The notes under the pieces are model-generated. The model was given only the letters and a program-made list of their open reading frames with translations. It made no database searches and had not been told where the DNA came from. The translations under genes and the position numbers were made by a program. A stretch of 64,000 bases of DNA, taken from NCBI GenBank assembly GCA_963752225.1, contig CAVVXS010000009.1, positions 930,001-994,000 on the forward strand, in the 5' to 3' direction. How positions within the stretch are numbered: position 1 is the stretch's first letter; every line of letters begins with the position of its first letter. This document shows, in pieces, positions 39,115 to 47,423 of the stretch. Source of the stretch: JBBROS01 sp963752225. GTDB taxonomy: Bacteria; Pseudomonadota; Alphaproteobacteria; Acetobacterales; Acetobacteraceae.

Positions 39115-39858
39115 ATGACGCCGTTGGTTTATGCGCTGCTGTTCCTGGCTTCGGCCTGGGCGGGGGCGCAGAACGCGCTGGCCGGCGGCGGCTCGTTCGT
39201 GACGTTTCCGGCGCTGCTGATGGCGGGGATGGACCCGCGGACCGCCAACGTGACCTCGACCGTGGCGCTGTTCCCGAGCCAGGCGCTCTCGGGCTGGGTG
39301 ACCCGCGGGATGGCGGCGGGAACGCCGGGCTTGGCGCGGCTTGTGGCGGTCAGCCTGGGCGGCGGCGCGTTGGGGGCGGCGCTGCTGCTGGCGACGCCGG
39401 CGGGGTTCTTCGCGCGGCTGGTGCCGTGGTTGGTCCTGTTCGCGACCGCCGTGTTCGCGTGGGGCAGCTTCGGCCGCAAACCCGGCGCCGGGGCGGCGCG
39501 GTTGAGCCCGGCGACGACCGCAGCCATCCAAGTCGCGATCGCCGTCTATGGCGGCTATTTCGGCGGCGGCATCGGGTTTTTGATGATGGCCGCGCTGACG
39601 ATGGCCGGCGTTGCGGTGCGGGCGGCGAGTGCCAGCAAGAACATGCTCGGGGCGGTGATGAACGCCGGGGCGGTGGTGGTGTTCGCGCTGTCGCCCGACG
39701 TGCACTGGGCGCCGGCGGCGGTGGTGTTCGCCGGGTCGATGCTCGGCGGGCTCGGCGGTTCGTGGCTGCTGGCGCGGGTGCCGGAGCGGGTGTTGCGGGC
39801 GGGCGTGGTGGTGGTCGGGCTGGCGTTGACGGTCGGGCTGTTCTTGCGCCAGGGGTAG
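39115..39858 (+). CDS. TauE/SafE-family membrane transporter
   Basis: 247-residue protein with about seven to eight membrane helices and the family sequence AGAQNALAGGGSFVTFPALL near the N-terminus, repeated in the second half as GGYFGGGIGFLMMAALT. Family members export sulfite, sulfoacetate or other organic anions. ATG 39115 is used (GGAGG 11 bases before); TTG 39085 is in frame. It ends three bases before the MBOAT gene, suggesting co-transcription, though functional connection is unclear. Confidence 0.88.
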   Translation: MTPLVYALLFLASAWAGAQNALAGGGSFVTFPALLMAGMDPRTANVTSTVALFPSQALSGWVTRGMAAGTPGLARLVAVSLGGGALGAALLLATPAGFFARLVPWLVLFATAVFAWGSFGRKPGAGAARLSPATTAAIQVAIAVYGGYFGGGIGFLMMAALTMAGVAVRAASASKNMLGAVMNAGAVVVFALSPDVHWAPAAVVFAGSMLGGLGGSWLLARVPERVLRAGVVVVGLALTVGLFLRQG

Positions 39859-39861
39859 GCC

Positions 39862-41235
39862 GTGCTGTTCAACTCCCAGGGTTTCGTGCTCGGCTTTCTG
39901 CCGGTCGTGCTGGCCGCCTACTACCTGGCGCCGTCGCGGCCGTGGCGGCTCGGCGTGCTGGTCCTGGCGTCGCTGGTGTTTTACTCGGGCTGGGATCCGC
40001 GGTTCGTGCCGGCGCTGGTGGCCTTGACGGTGGCGAACTGGGCCGTGGCTCGCTGGTGGGGCGCGACCAGGCGCGACGGCGTGCTGGTGGGCGGGGTGGC
40101 GATGAACCTGCTGGTGCTGGGCGTGTGCAAGTATGCCAACTTCATCGGGGCCAACCTGTATGGGCTCATTGGCGAGGCCTGGACGCCGCTTCCCATCATC
40201 CTCCCGCTGGGCGTCAGCTTCTTCACGTTCCAGAAGATCAGCTACTTGGTAGACCTCAGGCGGGGCGACCGGCATGTCTACGGGTTGCTGGAGTTTACGG
40301 CGTTCGTGACGTTCTTTCCCCAATTGATCGCCGGGCCGCTGGTGCGGCACAACGAGATGATCCCGCAATTCGCGCGTGACCCGCGCGGCGAGGCGGCGTG
40401 GGAGAACCTGTCGCGCGGCGCGGTGCTGTTCGTGATCGGGTTCGCCAAGAAGGCGGGGGTGGCGGACACCGCCGCGCTGACAGCCGACCTGGTGTTCGGG
40501 CACGCGGCGGGCGGGCCGGTCGGGGCGGCGGAGGCGTGGGCGGGAACGGCGGCCTATGCGCTGCAGATCCTGTTCGACTTCTCGGGCTATTCCGACATGG
40601 CGATCGGGCTCGGGCTGATGTTCGGCTTGCGGCTGCCGTTCAATTTCGACGCGCCGTACCGGGCGGTCAGCGTGCGGGATTTCTGGCGGCGCTGGCACAT
40701 CACCCTGAGCCGGTTTCTGCGCGACTACGTGTACGTGCCGCTCGGCGGCAACCGGGCAGGAGCGTGGCGGCAAGCGGGCAATGTGGTCGCGACCATGCTG
40801 CTGGGCGGGCTTTGGCATGGGGCCGCCTGGACGTTCGTGGCGTGGGGCGGCGTGCATGGGCTGGCGCTGGCGGTCAACGGCGCCTGGAACCGGGCGGGCT
40901 GGGCGATGCCGCGCGTGCTTGGCTGGGCGCTGACGCTGGGATTCGTGGTGCTGGCCTGGGTGCTGTTCCGGGCGCCGGATTTCGCGACCGCCTTGCGGGT
41001 CTACGGCGGCCTGTTCGGGGCCGAGGGCTGGGGGGCCCGGGTGCATGTCGAGGGCCGCTGGGTGCTGGTGGCGGCTGCGGCGGTGGCGCTGGTCGGGCCG
41101 AGCAGCCAAGCGGTGGCGCTCGACCGGTTGCGGGCGAACCGCTGGCTGGCGGGGGCGGCGGGGGCGGCGCTGGCCGGGCTGCTGCTGCTGGCGGGCGGGC
41201 GGGTGCCGAACGAGTTCATCTATTTCCAGTTCTGA
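39862..41235 (+). CDS. MBOAT-family O-acyltransferase (AlgI type)
   Basis: 457-residue polytopic membrane protein with the AlgI/PatA-type start LFNSQGFVLGFLPVVLAAYY and at least ten hydrophobic segments. The catalytic His is in LGGLWHGAAWTFVAWGG, and FDFSGYSDMAIGLGLMFG and DFWRRWHITLSRFLRDYV are conserved family segments. Such enzymes move acetyl groups across the inner membrane for O-acetylation of exopolysaccharide or peptidoglycan. The following gene is its probable periplasmic or membrane-anchored partner. GTG start at 39862. Confidence 0.92.
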   Translation: MLFNSQGFVLGFLPVVLAAYYLAPSRPWRLGVLVLASLVFYSGWDPRFVPALVALTVANWAVARWWGATRRDGVLVGGVAMNLLVLGVCKYANFIGANLYGLIGEAWTPLPIILPLGVSFFTFQKISYLVDLRRGDRHVYGLLEFTAFVTFFPQLIAGPLVRHNEMIPQFARDPRGEAAWENLSRGAVLFVIGFAKKAGVADTAALTADLVFGHAAGGPVGAAEAWAGTAAYALQILFDFSGYSDMAIGLGLMFGLRLPFNFDAPYRAVSVRDFWRRWHITLSRFLRDYVYVPLGGNRAGAWRQAGNVVATMLLGGLWHGAAWTFVAWGGVHGLALAVNGAWNRAGWAMPRVLGWALTLGFVVLAWVLFRAPDFATALRVYGGLFGAEGWGARVHVEGRWVLVAAAAVALVGPSSQAVALDRLRANRWLAGAAGAALAGLLLLAGGRVPNEFIYFQF

Positions 41236-42283
41236 CCCGTGGCGCCGGTTCGCCCGGACGCTGCTGGCGACCGCGCTGGCGGCGGTCGGCACGTTGTATG
41301 CGTTCGTGGTGGTGATCGACCCGTGGGGCATGCTGCCGTTGTCGCCACCGCTGCCGCGGGTGCCGATCAGCAGCAATGCGCGGTTCTCGCACCCGGCGCT
41401 GGCGCGCAACCCGGGTTTCGATGCGGCGGTGATCGGCACCTCCACGGCGCGGCTGCTGCGGCCCGCGGACCTCGACCCGGCGTTCGGGGCGCGGTTCGTG
41501 AACCTCGCCATGAACAGCGCGACGGCATGGGAGCAGACGCGGCTGCTGGGCGTGTTCCTCCGGGCGCATCCGGCTCCACGTGCGGTGCTAATCGACGTGG
41601 ACGGCGCCTGGTGCGGGCCGACCGCCGAGCGGCTGACCCCGCGCCCGTTCCCGGAGTGGATGTACGGCCGCAACCGCTGGCGCGGCTACCGCGAGGTGCT
41701 GACGTTCTATGCGGTGCAGGAGGCGGCGAACCAGTTGATGGTGATGCTGCACGCGAAGAAGCAGCGCTACGGGTCGGACGGGTACACGTCGTTCGTGCCA
41801 CCCGATTCCGCCTACGACCCGGCGCGAGTCGACGCCGCGTTCGCGCACTGGCCGCCGACCGATCAAACCCCGGTGGCGGGGGACGAGGATGAAGCCTTCC
41901 CTGCCCTGGCCTTCTTGGCGCCGGCGTTGCGATCGATCCCGGCGGGCACGCGCGTGGTGTTGTTCTTCCCGCCGGCGCATGTGGAGCAGCAAGGCAATCC
42001 GGGGTCGCGGACGGCGGTGCGATGGGCGCGGTGCAAGCGTGAGGCGGCGGCGATTGCGGCCGAGCGGGGGGCGACGGTGGTGGACATGCTGATCCCGAGC
42101 GCGATCACGACGGACCGGGCGAACTACTGGGACCCGCTGCATTACCGGGTCGCGGTGGCCGGGCGGATCGCGGCGCTGCTGGCGGGCGCGGCGGGCGACG
42201 AGGCGCGGATCCTGGCGGGCGCCCCCTCACCTCCCCCGCTTGGGCCTACCCCGCTTGGGCCGCAGCGATCATCGCTTCGGTGA
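41222..42283 (+). CDS. SGNH-like partner of the MBOAT acyltransferase, start unclear
   Basis: About 350 residues. N-terminal membrane anchor (ARTLLATALAAVGTLYAFVVVI) then DPWGMLPLSPP, and an SGNH-like first block VIGTSTARLLRP with a Ser after Gly-Thr, and a late DPLHYR with Asp/His, as in AlgX/AlgJ-type acetyltransferase domains. Runs from the end of the MBOAT gene. No ATG, GTG or TTG occurs in frame before the membrane segment back to 41045; an ATT at 41222 or an initial CTG would be needed, so the start is left open. Probably transfers the acyl group supplied by the MBOAT protein to a surface polymer (inference). The 3' end overlaps the convergent metal-binding protein gene by 38 bases. Confidence 0.7.
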   Translation: MSSSDPWRRFARTLLATALAAVGTLYAFVVVIDPWGMLPLSPPLPRVPISSNARFSHPALARNPGFDAAVIGTSTARLLRPADLDPAFGARFVNLAMNSATAWEQTRLLGVFLRAHPAPRAVLIDVDGAWCGPTAERLTPRPFPEWMYGRNRWRGYREVLTFYAVQEAANQLMVMLHAKKQRYGSDGYTSFVPPDSAYDPARVDAAFAHWPPTDQTPVAGDEDEAFPALAFLAPALRSIPAGTRVVLFFPPAHVEQQGNPGSRTAVRWARCKREAAAIAAERGATVVDMLIPSAITTDRANYWDPLHYRVAVAGRIAALLAGAAGDEARILAGAPSPPPLGPTPLGPQRSSLR

Positions 42284-43142
42284 ACAGCCGGGTGTTGTGG
42301 CGCAGCATGGCGAGGTAGGTGGGCGCCGGGCCGTCCGGCGGTGACAAGCTGTCGGAGTAGACTTTGGCGCCGACCACGGCACCGGCCTCGCGAGCCAGCG
42401 CCTGGGCGATGCGGGGGTCGGTCATGTTCTCGACGAACACTGCCCGCACCCTGTCGCGGCGGATCTGGGCGGCCAAACGGGCCAGGTCGCGCGGGGTTGG
42501 CTCGGTGTCGGTGTTGATGCCCTGGGCGGCGCGCACGGTGATGCCGTAGCGGGCGCCGTAATAGCCGAATGCGTCATGGCTGGTGATGATCTGGCGGCGC
42601 TCGGGCGGGATGGCGGCATAGGCGCGCTCGATGGCGGCGTCCTCGTCGAGGATCGCGGCGCGTAGCGTGGCGGCACGGGCGTGATAGCCGTCGGCGTGAC
42701 CCGGGTCGGCGGCGGCGAAGGCGGCGGCGATCATGCCGACCATCCGGACGGCGTTGCGGGGGTTCTGCCAGACGTGGGGATCGACGGCGTTGCGGCCGTT
42801 CTCGGCGAAGGTTCGGGTGGTGATGCCGGCGCTGGCGACCACGCGTTGGCCGCGGAAGCCGGACGCGGTGATCAGGCGCGGCAGCCACGGTTCGAGGCCG
42901 AGGCCGTTTTCCACGGCAACGGCGGCGGCGGCGAGCCGGCCGAGGTCGCTGGGGCGGGGCTGGACGGTGTGGACGTCACCGTCGGGGGCGACCAGGGAGG
43001 CGACGGCCGTGTCGGGGCCGCCGACTTGCGCGGCAAGATCGGCCAGGATCGTGAAGCTGGCGACCACGGCCATCGTTCCGGCGGCGTCCGCCGGGCAGGC
43101 GGCGGCGAGAAGGGCGAGAGCGAGAACGGCGCGGCGCTGCAT
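42246..43142 (-). CDS. Zinc/manganese ABC transporter substrate-binding protein (ZnuA-like), orphan
   Basis: 298-residue periplasmic cluster A-I binding protein. Signal peptide QRRAVLALALLAAACPADA then TMAVVASFTILADLA. Metal ligands expected in the family are visible: His in DVHTVQPRPSD, His in DPHVWQNP, His in TSHDAFGYYGARYG and a late Asp region. The His-rich loop of some ZnuA proteins is missing. No permease or ATPase gene is adjacent, so the transporter partners must be encoded elsewhere. Met at 43142 is chosen because it starts the signal peptide; the frame is open to 43178. Confidence 0.86.
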   Translation of the reverse strand: MQRRAVLALALLAAACPADAAGTMAVVASFTILADLAAQVGGPDTAVASLVAPDGDVHTVQPRPSDLGRLAAAAVAVENGLGLEPWLPRLITASGFRGQRVVASAGITTRTFAENGRNAVDPHVWQNPRNAVRMVGMIAAAFAAADPGHADGYHARAATLRAAILDEDAAIERAYAAIPPERRQIITSHDAFGYYGARYGITVRAAQGINTDTEPTPRDLARLAAQIRRDRVRAVFVENMTDPRIAQALAREAGAVVGAKVYSDSLSPPDGPAPTYLAMLRHNTRLFTEAMIAAAQAG

Positions 43143-43213
43143 GGGCTTCGTCTGATCACGATTGAGATGGCCGAGCAAGCACGCCAGGATTGAAGCTCAG
43201 GACAGATTCCCGC

Positions 43214-43924
43214 ATGGTGACGGCCATGCCGCCGCCCGCCATCGAGTCGCTCGTGCTGCCACATGGGCCGACCCGGGTGCAATGGCGGCGCAGCGCGCGG
43301 GCGCGGCGGATCAGCCTGCGGATCGATCCGCGTGAAGGCAGCGTGATCGTGACCCTGCCGCCGCGCGCGGCGGTCGCGGCTGGGCGGGCCTTGCTGCTGG
43401 ACCATGCCGTGTGGGTTGCAGAGCGGCTGGCGCGGCTGCCGAACCCGGTGGAGATCGCGGACGGGGCGGAGGTGCCGCTCGATGGACGCCCGATCCGGGT
43501 GCGGCATATGCCGGGCGGACGCGGCACGCGGCTTGTGGACGGCGAGCTGCTCGTGGCAGGGGCGGCGGAGTTCCTGCCGCGGCGGGTGATCGACTTCCTG
43601 AAAGCCGAAGCCCGGCGCCGGCTGGCGGTGGCGGCAGCCGACAAGGCGGCCGGCGCCGGGCTGAAGGCGCGGCGGGTGGTGATCAAGGACACGCGCAGCC
43701 GATGGGGCAGCTGCACCGCGGACGGCACGCTGATGTTCAGCTGGCGGCTGGTGATGGCGCCGCCGGAGGTGCAGGACTACGTGGTCGGGCACGAGGTCGC
43801 GCATTTGCGGCACATGAATCACGGCGCGCAGTTCTGGGCGTTCGTGGAAACGCTGACGCCGTATCGGGCGGGGGCGATGCGGTGGCTGGAACAGGGCGGC
43901 GCCGGGCTGATGCGGATCGGGTGA
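43214..43924 (+). CDS. YgjP-like metal-dependent hydrolase (DUF45)
   Basis: 236-residue zincin-like protein with the two family marks: DTRSRWGSCTADGTLMFSWRL and the metal site GHEVAHLRHMNHGAQFW (HEVAH near residue 193). Resembles E. coli YgjP, a putative metallopeptidase sometimes found with restriction systems. Start taken at ATG 43214; ATG 43226 is possible. Divergent from the metal-binding protein gene with 71 bases between. Its stop overlaps the GTG start of the MFS gene (GTGA). Confidence 0.88.
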   Translation: MVTAMPPPAIESLVLPHGPTRVQWRRSARARRISLRIDPREGSVIVTLPPRAAVAAGRALLLDHAVWVAERLARLPNPVEIADGAEVPLDGRPIRVRHMPGGRGTRLVDGELLVAGAAEFLPRRVIDFLKAEARRRLAVAAADKAAGAGLKARRVVIKDTRSRWGSCTADGTLMFSWRLVMAPPEVQDYVVGHEVAHLRHMNHGAQFWAFVETLTPYRAGAMRWLEQGGAGLMRIG

Positions 43925-45156
43925 CGCCAGCGGCGCGGTTGCTGGCCGACCCGGTGTTCCGTGCGGTGCTCCTGTCGAACGTGTTGGAGCGGCTGGCGTC
44001 GTCGGCCATGGCCGTGCTGCTGGGGTTTCAGGTGTTCGCCGTCACCGGCAATCCGCTCGACCTGGGCTGGCTGGGGTTGATCGAAGCGATCCCGGGCGTT
44101 GGGCTGGTGTTGTATGGCGGGCACGTGGCCGACCGGCACCGGCGGCGGGCGATCCTGCTGCTGACGTCGGCCGGGTTCACGCTGCTGGCGTTCGGCGCGG
44201 CGGCCGTGTCGGCCTGGGCAGCGCAGGCGGTGGCGCCGTTGTTTGCGATCGCGTTCCTGCTGGGCGTGGTGCGGGCGTTCGAGGATCCGGCGGCGGCCGG
44301 GCTGGAGGCGCAGGTCGTGCCGCTCGATGCGCTGGTGCGCGGGACGGCGATGCTGGCGACGTCGGGGCGGCTGGCGATGGTGCTCGGGCCGGCGGCGGGC
44401 GGCATCGCCTGGGCGGCGCTCGGGCCGGCGGCGACCTACGCGGCGATCGGGGGATTGTTCGCGGGGTCGCTGCTGGCGCTGCTGCCGGTGCCGGATGCGT
44501 CGCAGCCGGTGGTGGTGCGCGACGAGCAGGGCGCGGTGCGGCGCATCGTCGAGGGGGTGCGGTTCGTGTGGCACGACGAGCTGCTGCTGGGATCGATGCT
44601 GCTGGACCTGTTTGCGGTGTTCTTCGGCGGGGCGACCGCGCTGCTGCCGGCCGTGGCGACGGAGGTCTTGCATGTGGGGCCGACCGGGTTCGGCGTGCTG
44701 CGCAGCGCGAGTGCGGCCGGGTCGCTGATCGCGGCGATGCTGGCAGGGCGGCTGCTGCCGCAGCGGCTTGCGGGACGGGCGCTGCTACTGGTGATCGGCG
44801 GGTTCGGGGCGGCGATCGTGGTGTTCGGGCTGTCGCGGGTGCTGTGGCTGTCGGTGGCAGCGCTGTTCGTGGCCGGGCTGTGCGACGGGACCAGCGTGGT
44901 GATCCGGCGGGCGATCCTGCGGCTGGCGTCGCCGGAGGGGATGCGAGGGCGGATCGCGGCGGTCAAAGGCGTGTTCGTGGGATCGAGCAACGAGCTGGGC
45001 GCGTTCGAGAGCGGCATGGCCGCGAGCCTGGTCGGCGTGCCGGCGGCGGTGTGGACGGGCGGCGTGGTGACGCTCGCGGTGGTTGCAGGGACGGCGTGGC
45101 TGTTCCCTCGCTTGCGGCGGCTGGATCTCTCGACCGTGACCCACGTGCAGCCTTGA
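43921..45156 (+). CDS. MFS transporter (EntS-like)
   Basis: 411-residue, roughly 12-helix major facilitator of the MFS_3/enterobactin-exporter-like group: DPVFRAVLLSNVLERLASSAMAVLLGFQVF, the loop-2/3 motif GGHVADRHRRRAIL, and a second half with FGVLRSASAAGSLIAA. The frame is open from 43411 through the YgjP gene; GTG 43921 overlapping its stop is the true start. Probably an exporter; substrate unknown. Confidence 0.88.
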   Translation: MTPAARLLADPVFRAVLLSNVLERLASSAMAVLLGFQVFAVTGNPLDLGWLGLIEAIPGVGLVLYGGHVADRHRRRAILLLTSAGFTLLAFGAAAVSAWAAQAVAPLFAIAFLLGVVRAFEDPAAAGLEAQVVPLDALVRGTAMLATSGRLAMVLGPAAGGIAWAALGPAATYAAIGGLFAGSLLALLPVPDASQPVVVRDEQGAVRRIVEGVRFVWHDELLLGSMLLDLFAVFFGGATALLPAVATEVLHVGPTGFGVLRSASAAGSLIAAMLAGRLLPQRLAGRALLLVIGGFGAAIVVFGLSRVLWLSVAALFVAGLCDGTSVVIRRAILRLASPEGMRGRIAAVKGVFVGSSNELGAFESGMAASLVGVPAAVWTGGVVTLAVVAGTAWLFPRLRRLDLSTVTHVQP

Positions 45157-45311
45157 CCGGCTGCGCCCGAAACGGTCCGTGGCAAGGAGGCAACACGTCT
45201 CAATTTGCGGGCCGGGACACGCCGGGCTTCATCCACCTGACGCGATGTTGTAACGCGCACGTCGCCTGAACCGGCAACACGTCGAGTGGAACCGAACGTG
45301 GAGCCTCGCCG

Positions 45312-46943
45312 ATGAATCCCGTCCGCATCCTTGTTGCATCCCTGCTGGCCGGCACGGCGCTCGGCGCCCCGGCGATGGCGCAGGAGGATCCCCGCCTATC
45401 GGCGATCGAAGCGCAGATCCGCGCGCTGCAATCCGAGCTCGCTCGGGTGCGGCGCGACCTGAACGCCAGCAATGCCCAGCTGCGGGCCACCCGACAGCGG
45501 GAAGCGCAAGCGCCGGCCCCGGCCGGTGCCGGTGCGACCGGCGGTGGGCAGCCGCGCGCGGGGCAGGCAGGCGGTGGACCGGGTGGGGGCCAGGGCGGAA
45601 GCGGCGTGCAGCAGGCGAGCGGCGGCGGGACGGATCCGAACGGTCCGCCCAGCAGCGTCGCCCCGCCGCGCGGCGGGCCGGCGACGGCCAATCCGGGCGG
45701 GGTCGGCTTCCCGGCCGGCCGGCCGACCTTCACGTCGAACGACGGCCGTTTTTCGGCGGCGGTCGGGCTGCAGCTGCACTACGATCTGGGCGGTTACTTT
45801 CAAGGCAGCCGCAACGGCGCCGACAACCGCGGCGTTCCGCGGCTGAACACGTTCGGCGAGAACCTGCGTCGAGGGCGGCTGCCATTCGTGTTCAAGTACG
45901 ACGACTTCCAGGTCAACATCACGCCCGATTTCGGCAACTCGCCGGACGGAACGCCCACGCTTTACGAAGCGAACATCAACTGGACGCCGGTCCGGGGGCT
46001 GACGGCGACGCTCGGCTACTTCAAGCCGTGGCTGACGCTGGGCGACAGCGAAAGCTCGAACGACTTCTTCTTCCTCGAGCGGCCGAGCATCGTCGAGGCG
46101 TCACGCAACATCGCCGCCGGCGATGCACGCTCGAGCGCCAGCTTGCGGTGGGCGCAGGATCGCTACTTCCTCGCCGCCGCGCTGACCGGGGCGCCTTACG
46201 GGAGCCAGGCTACGGCACTGGCGCAACCGCAGCAGACCGGGGCGACGCTGCGCGTGGCCGGGCGTCCCATCGCGACCGACGACTGGGACCTGCACGCCGG
46301 CTTCTCGGCGTCGGATGCGTTCCGCATCCAGCGCACCAGCACCGGGCAGACCCTGACGGTGCAGGATCGGCCGGAGCTGCGGATCGACAACAACCGCCTG
46401 GTCAGCACCGGCAGCCTTAACGCCCGCAGCGCCTACACGTATGGGCCGGAACTGGCGCTGCGTTGGCGCAACGTGCTGGTGCAGGGCGAATACATCCGGA
46501 TCGGGGTGGACCGAACCAATGGCGGGGCGTCGGCGCAAACGCCGGGGCTGGAGTTCAGCGGCGGCTATGCCGAGGCGAGCTGGGTCATGACCGGCGAGCC
46601 GCGCAAGTACCTCCCGAGTGCCGCGGCGTTCGGCAGCCCGCATCCGGAGCGTCCATTCTCGCTGAAAGACGGCGGCTATGGCGCGTTCGAGCTGGTGGGG
46701 CGCTATAGCCACATCGACCTGAACGACAAGGTCACCCGCGGGGTGGCGGCGGCAACGACCGGCGGTGTATATGGCGGGTCACAGGACGTCTATGCGGTGG
46801 GCGTGAACTGGTATCCCAACGACTTCCTGCGCTTCATGCTGGATTACGACATCATCAACGTCGACCGGCTCAACCCGGCCGGCACGACGCAGATCGGGCA
46901 GCGGGTCCAGGCCGTGGCGCTGCGGGCCCAGGCAGCGTTCTGA
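45312..46943 (+). CDS. OprP/OprO-like outer-membrane porin
   Basis: 543-residue porin of the phosphate-selective OprO/OprP group. Signal peptide RILVASLLAGTALGAPAMA, then a short coiled coil (DPRLSAIEAQIRALQSELAR), a Gly/Gln/Pro-rich linker (~75-135), and the barrel domain from FTSNDGRFSAAVGLQLHYD to a C-terminal Phe. The conserved FKYDDFQVNITPDFGNS and GYFKPWLTLGDSES stretches are typical. Likely passes phosphate or other anions. Monocistronic, with a 155-base upstream region; GC-rich hairpins there were not convincing. Confidence 0.88.
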   Translation: MNPVRILVASLLAGTALGAPAMAQEDPRLSAIEAQIRALQSELARVRRDLNASNAQLRATRQREAQAPAPAGAGATGGGQPRAGQAGGGPGGGQGGSGVQQASGGGTDPNGPPSSVAPPRGGPATANPGGVGFPAGRPTFTSNDGRFSAAVGLQLHYDLGGYFQGSRNGADNRGVPRLNTFGENLRRGRLPFVFKYDDFQVNITPDFGNSPDGTPTLYEANINWTPVRGLTATLGYFKPWLTLGDSESSNDFFFLERPSIVEASRNIAAGDARSSASLRWAQDRYFLAAALTGAPYGSQATALAQPQQTGATLRVAGRPIATDDWDLHAGFSASDAFRIQRTSTGQTLTVQDRPELRIDNNRLVSTGSLNARSAYTYGPELALRWRNVLVQGEYIRIGVDRTNGGASAQTPGLEFSGGYAEASWVMTGEPRKYLPSAAAFGSPHPERPFSLKDGGYGAFELVGRYSHIDLNDKVTRGVAAATTGGVYGGSQDVYAVGVNWYPNDFLRFMLDYDIINVDRLNPAGTTQIGQRVQAVALRAQAAF

Positions 46944-46965
46944 GCCGCGGCGCCGCGGCCAGGGT

Positions 46966-47361
46966 TCAGTAGAAGCCTGGTCCGTAGCCGCCCCAGGGTC
47001 CCCAATCCCAGGCGAAGTCGGAGTCGAGCCGGGCGGCCTCGACCTGGTCACGGGCGATGCGCTGCTGGATCGCGAGCTGCTGGTAGCGGCCGTATGCGGC
47101 CTGGCCACCAACGTACAAGCAGCGGCAAACGACCGGATCCGGGTAGAGATATGACACGCGGTTGCCCTCGATCCGCTGCGAGACGCGGTTCGGCGGCAAG
47201 GTGCGGAGCATGCCCATCTGGGTATCGCTGTTGACCGGGCGGACGACGAAGCCGGCCGCGGCGAGGGAGTTCTCCGTGTCGCCGATCGCGTTGCGCTGCA
47301 AGGCCGCGCAGGCCGATAACGCCAGCGGCAGCGTGCAGAGGAGGAGCGGCTTGAGGAACAT
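46966..47361 (-). CDS. Small putative lipoprotein
   Basis: 131-residue lipoprotein. Signal sequence FLKPLLLCTLPLALSAC contains the lipobox LSAC, so the mature N-terminus would be a lipidated Cys. The rest includes LRTLPPNRVSQRIEGNRVSYLYPDP and VVCRCLYVGGQAAYGRYQQL and a Trp/Gly/Tyr-rich end. I recognise the pattern of small outer-membrane lipoproteins but no specific family. Met 47361 starts the signal peptide; the frame is open to 47427. Follows the PBP gene on the same strand with 62 bases between. Confidence 0.8.
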   Translation of the reverse strand: MFLKPLLLCTLPLALSACAALQRNAIGDTENSLAAAGFVVRPVNSDTQMGMLRTLPPNRVSQRIEGNRVSYLYPDPVVCRCLYVGGQAAYGRYQQLAIQQRIARDQVEAARLDSDFAWDWGPWGGYGPGFY

Positions 47362-47423
47362 GGCTGGTCTCCTGCTGAGGTTCGACCAACTCCGGAGCGG
47401 CGACCTGGTTGCGGCCGGCCGCG

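Noticed and set aside
39079..41673. 864-codon minus-strand open frame across the TauE, MBOAT and SGNH-like genes
   Set aside because: The product is a run of His, Arg, Pro and Gln typical of the reverse frame of a GC-rich gene, and the plus-strand genes here have clear families.
45157..45311. Riboswitch or small RNA before the porin gene
   Set aside because: I saw only weak pairing and no known aptamer pattern.
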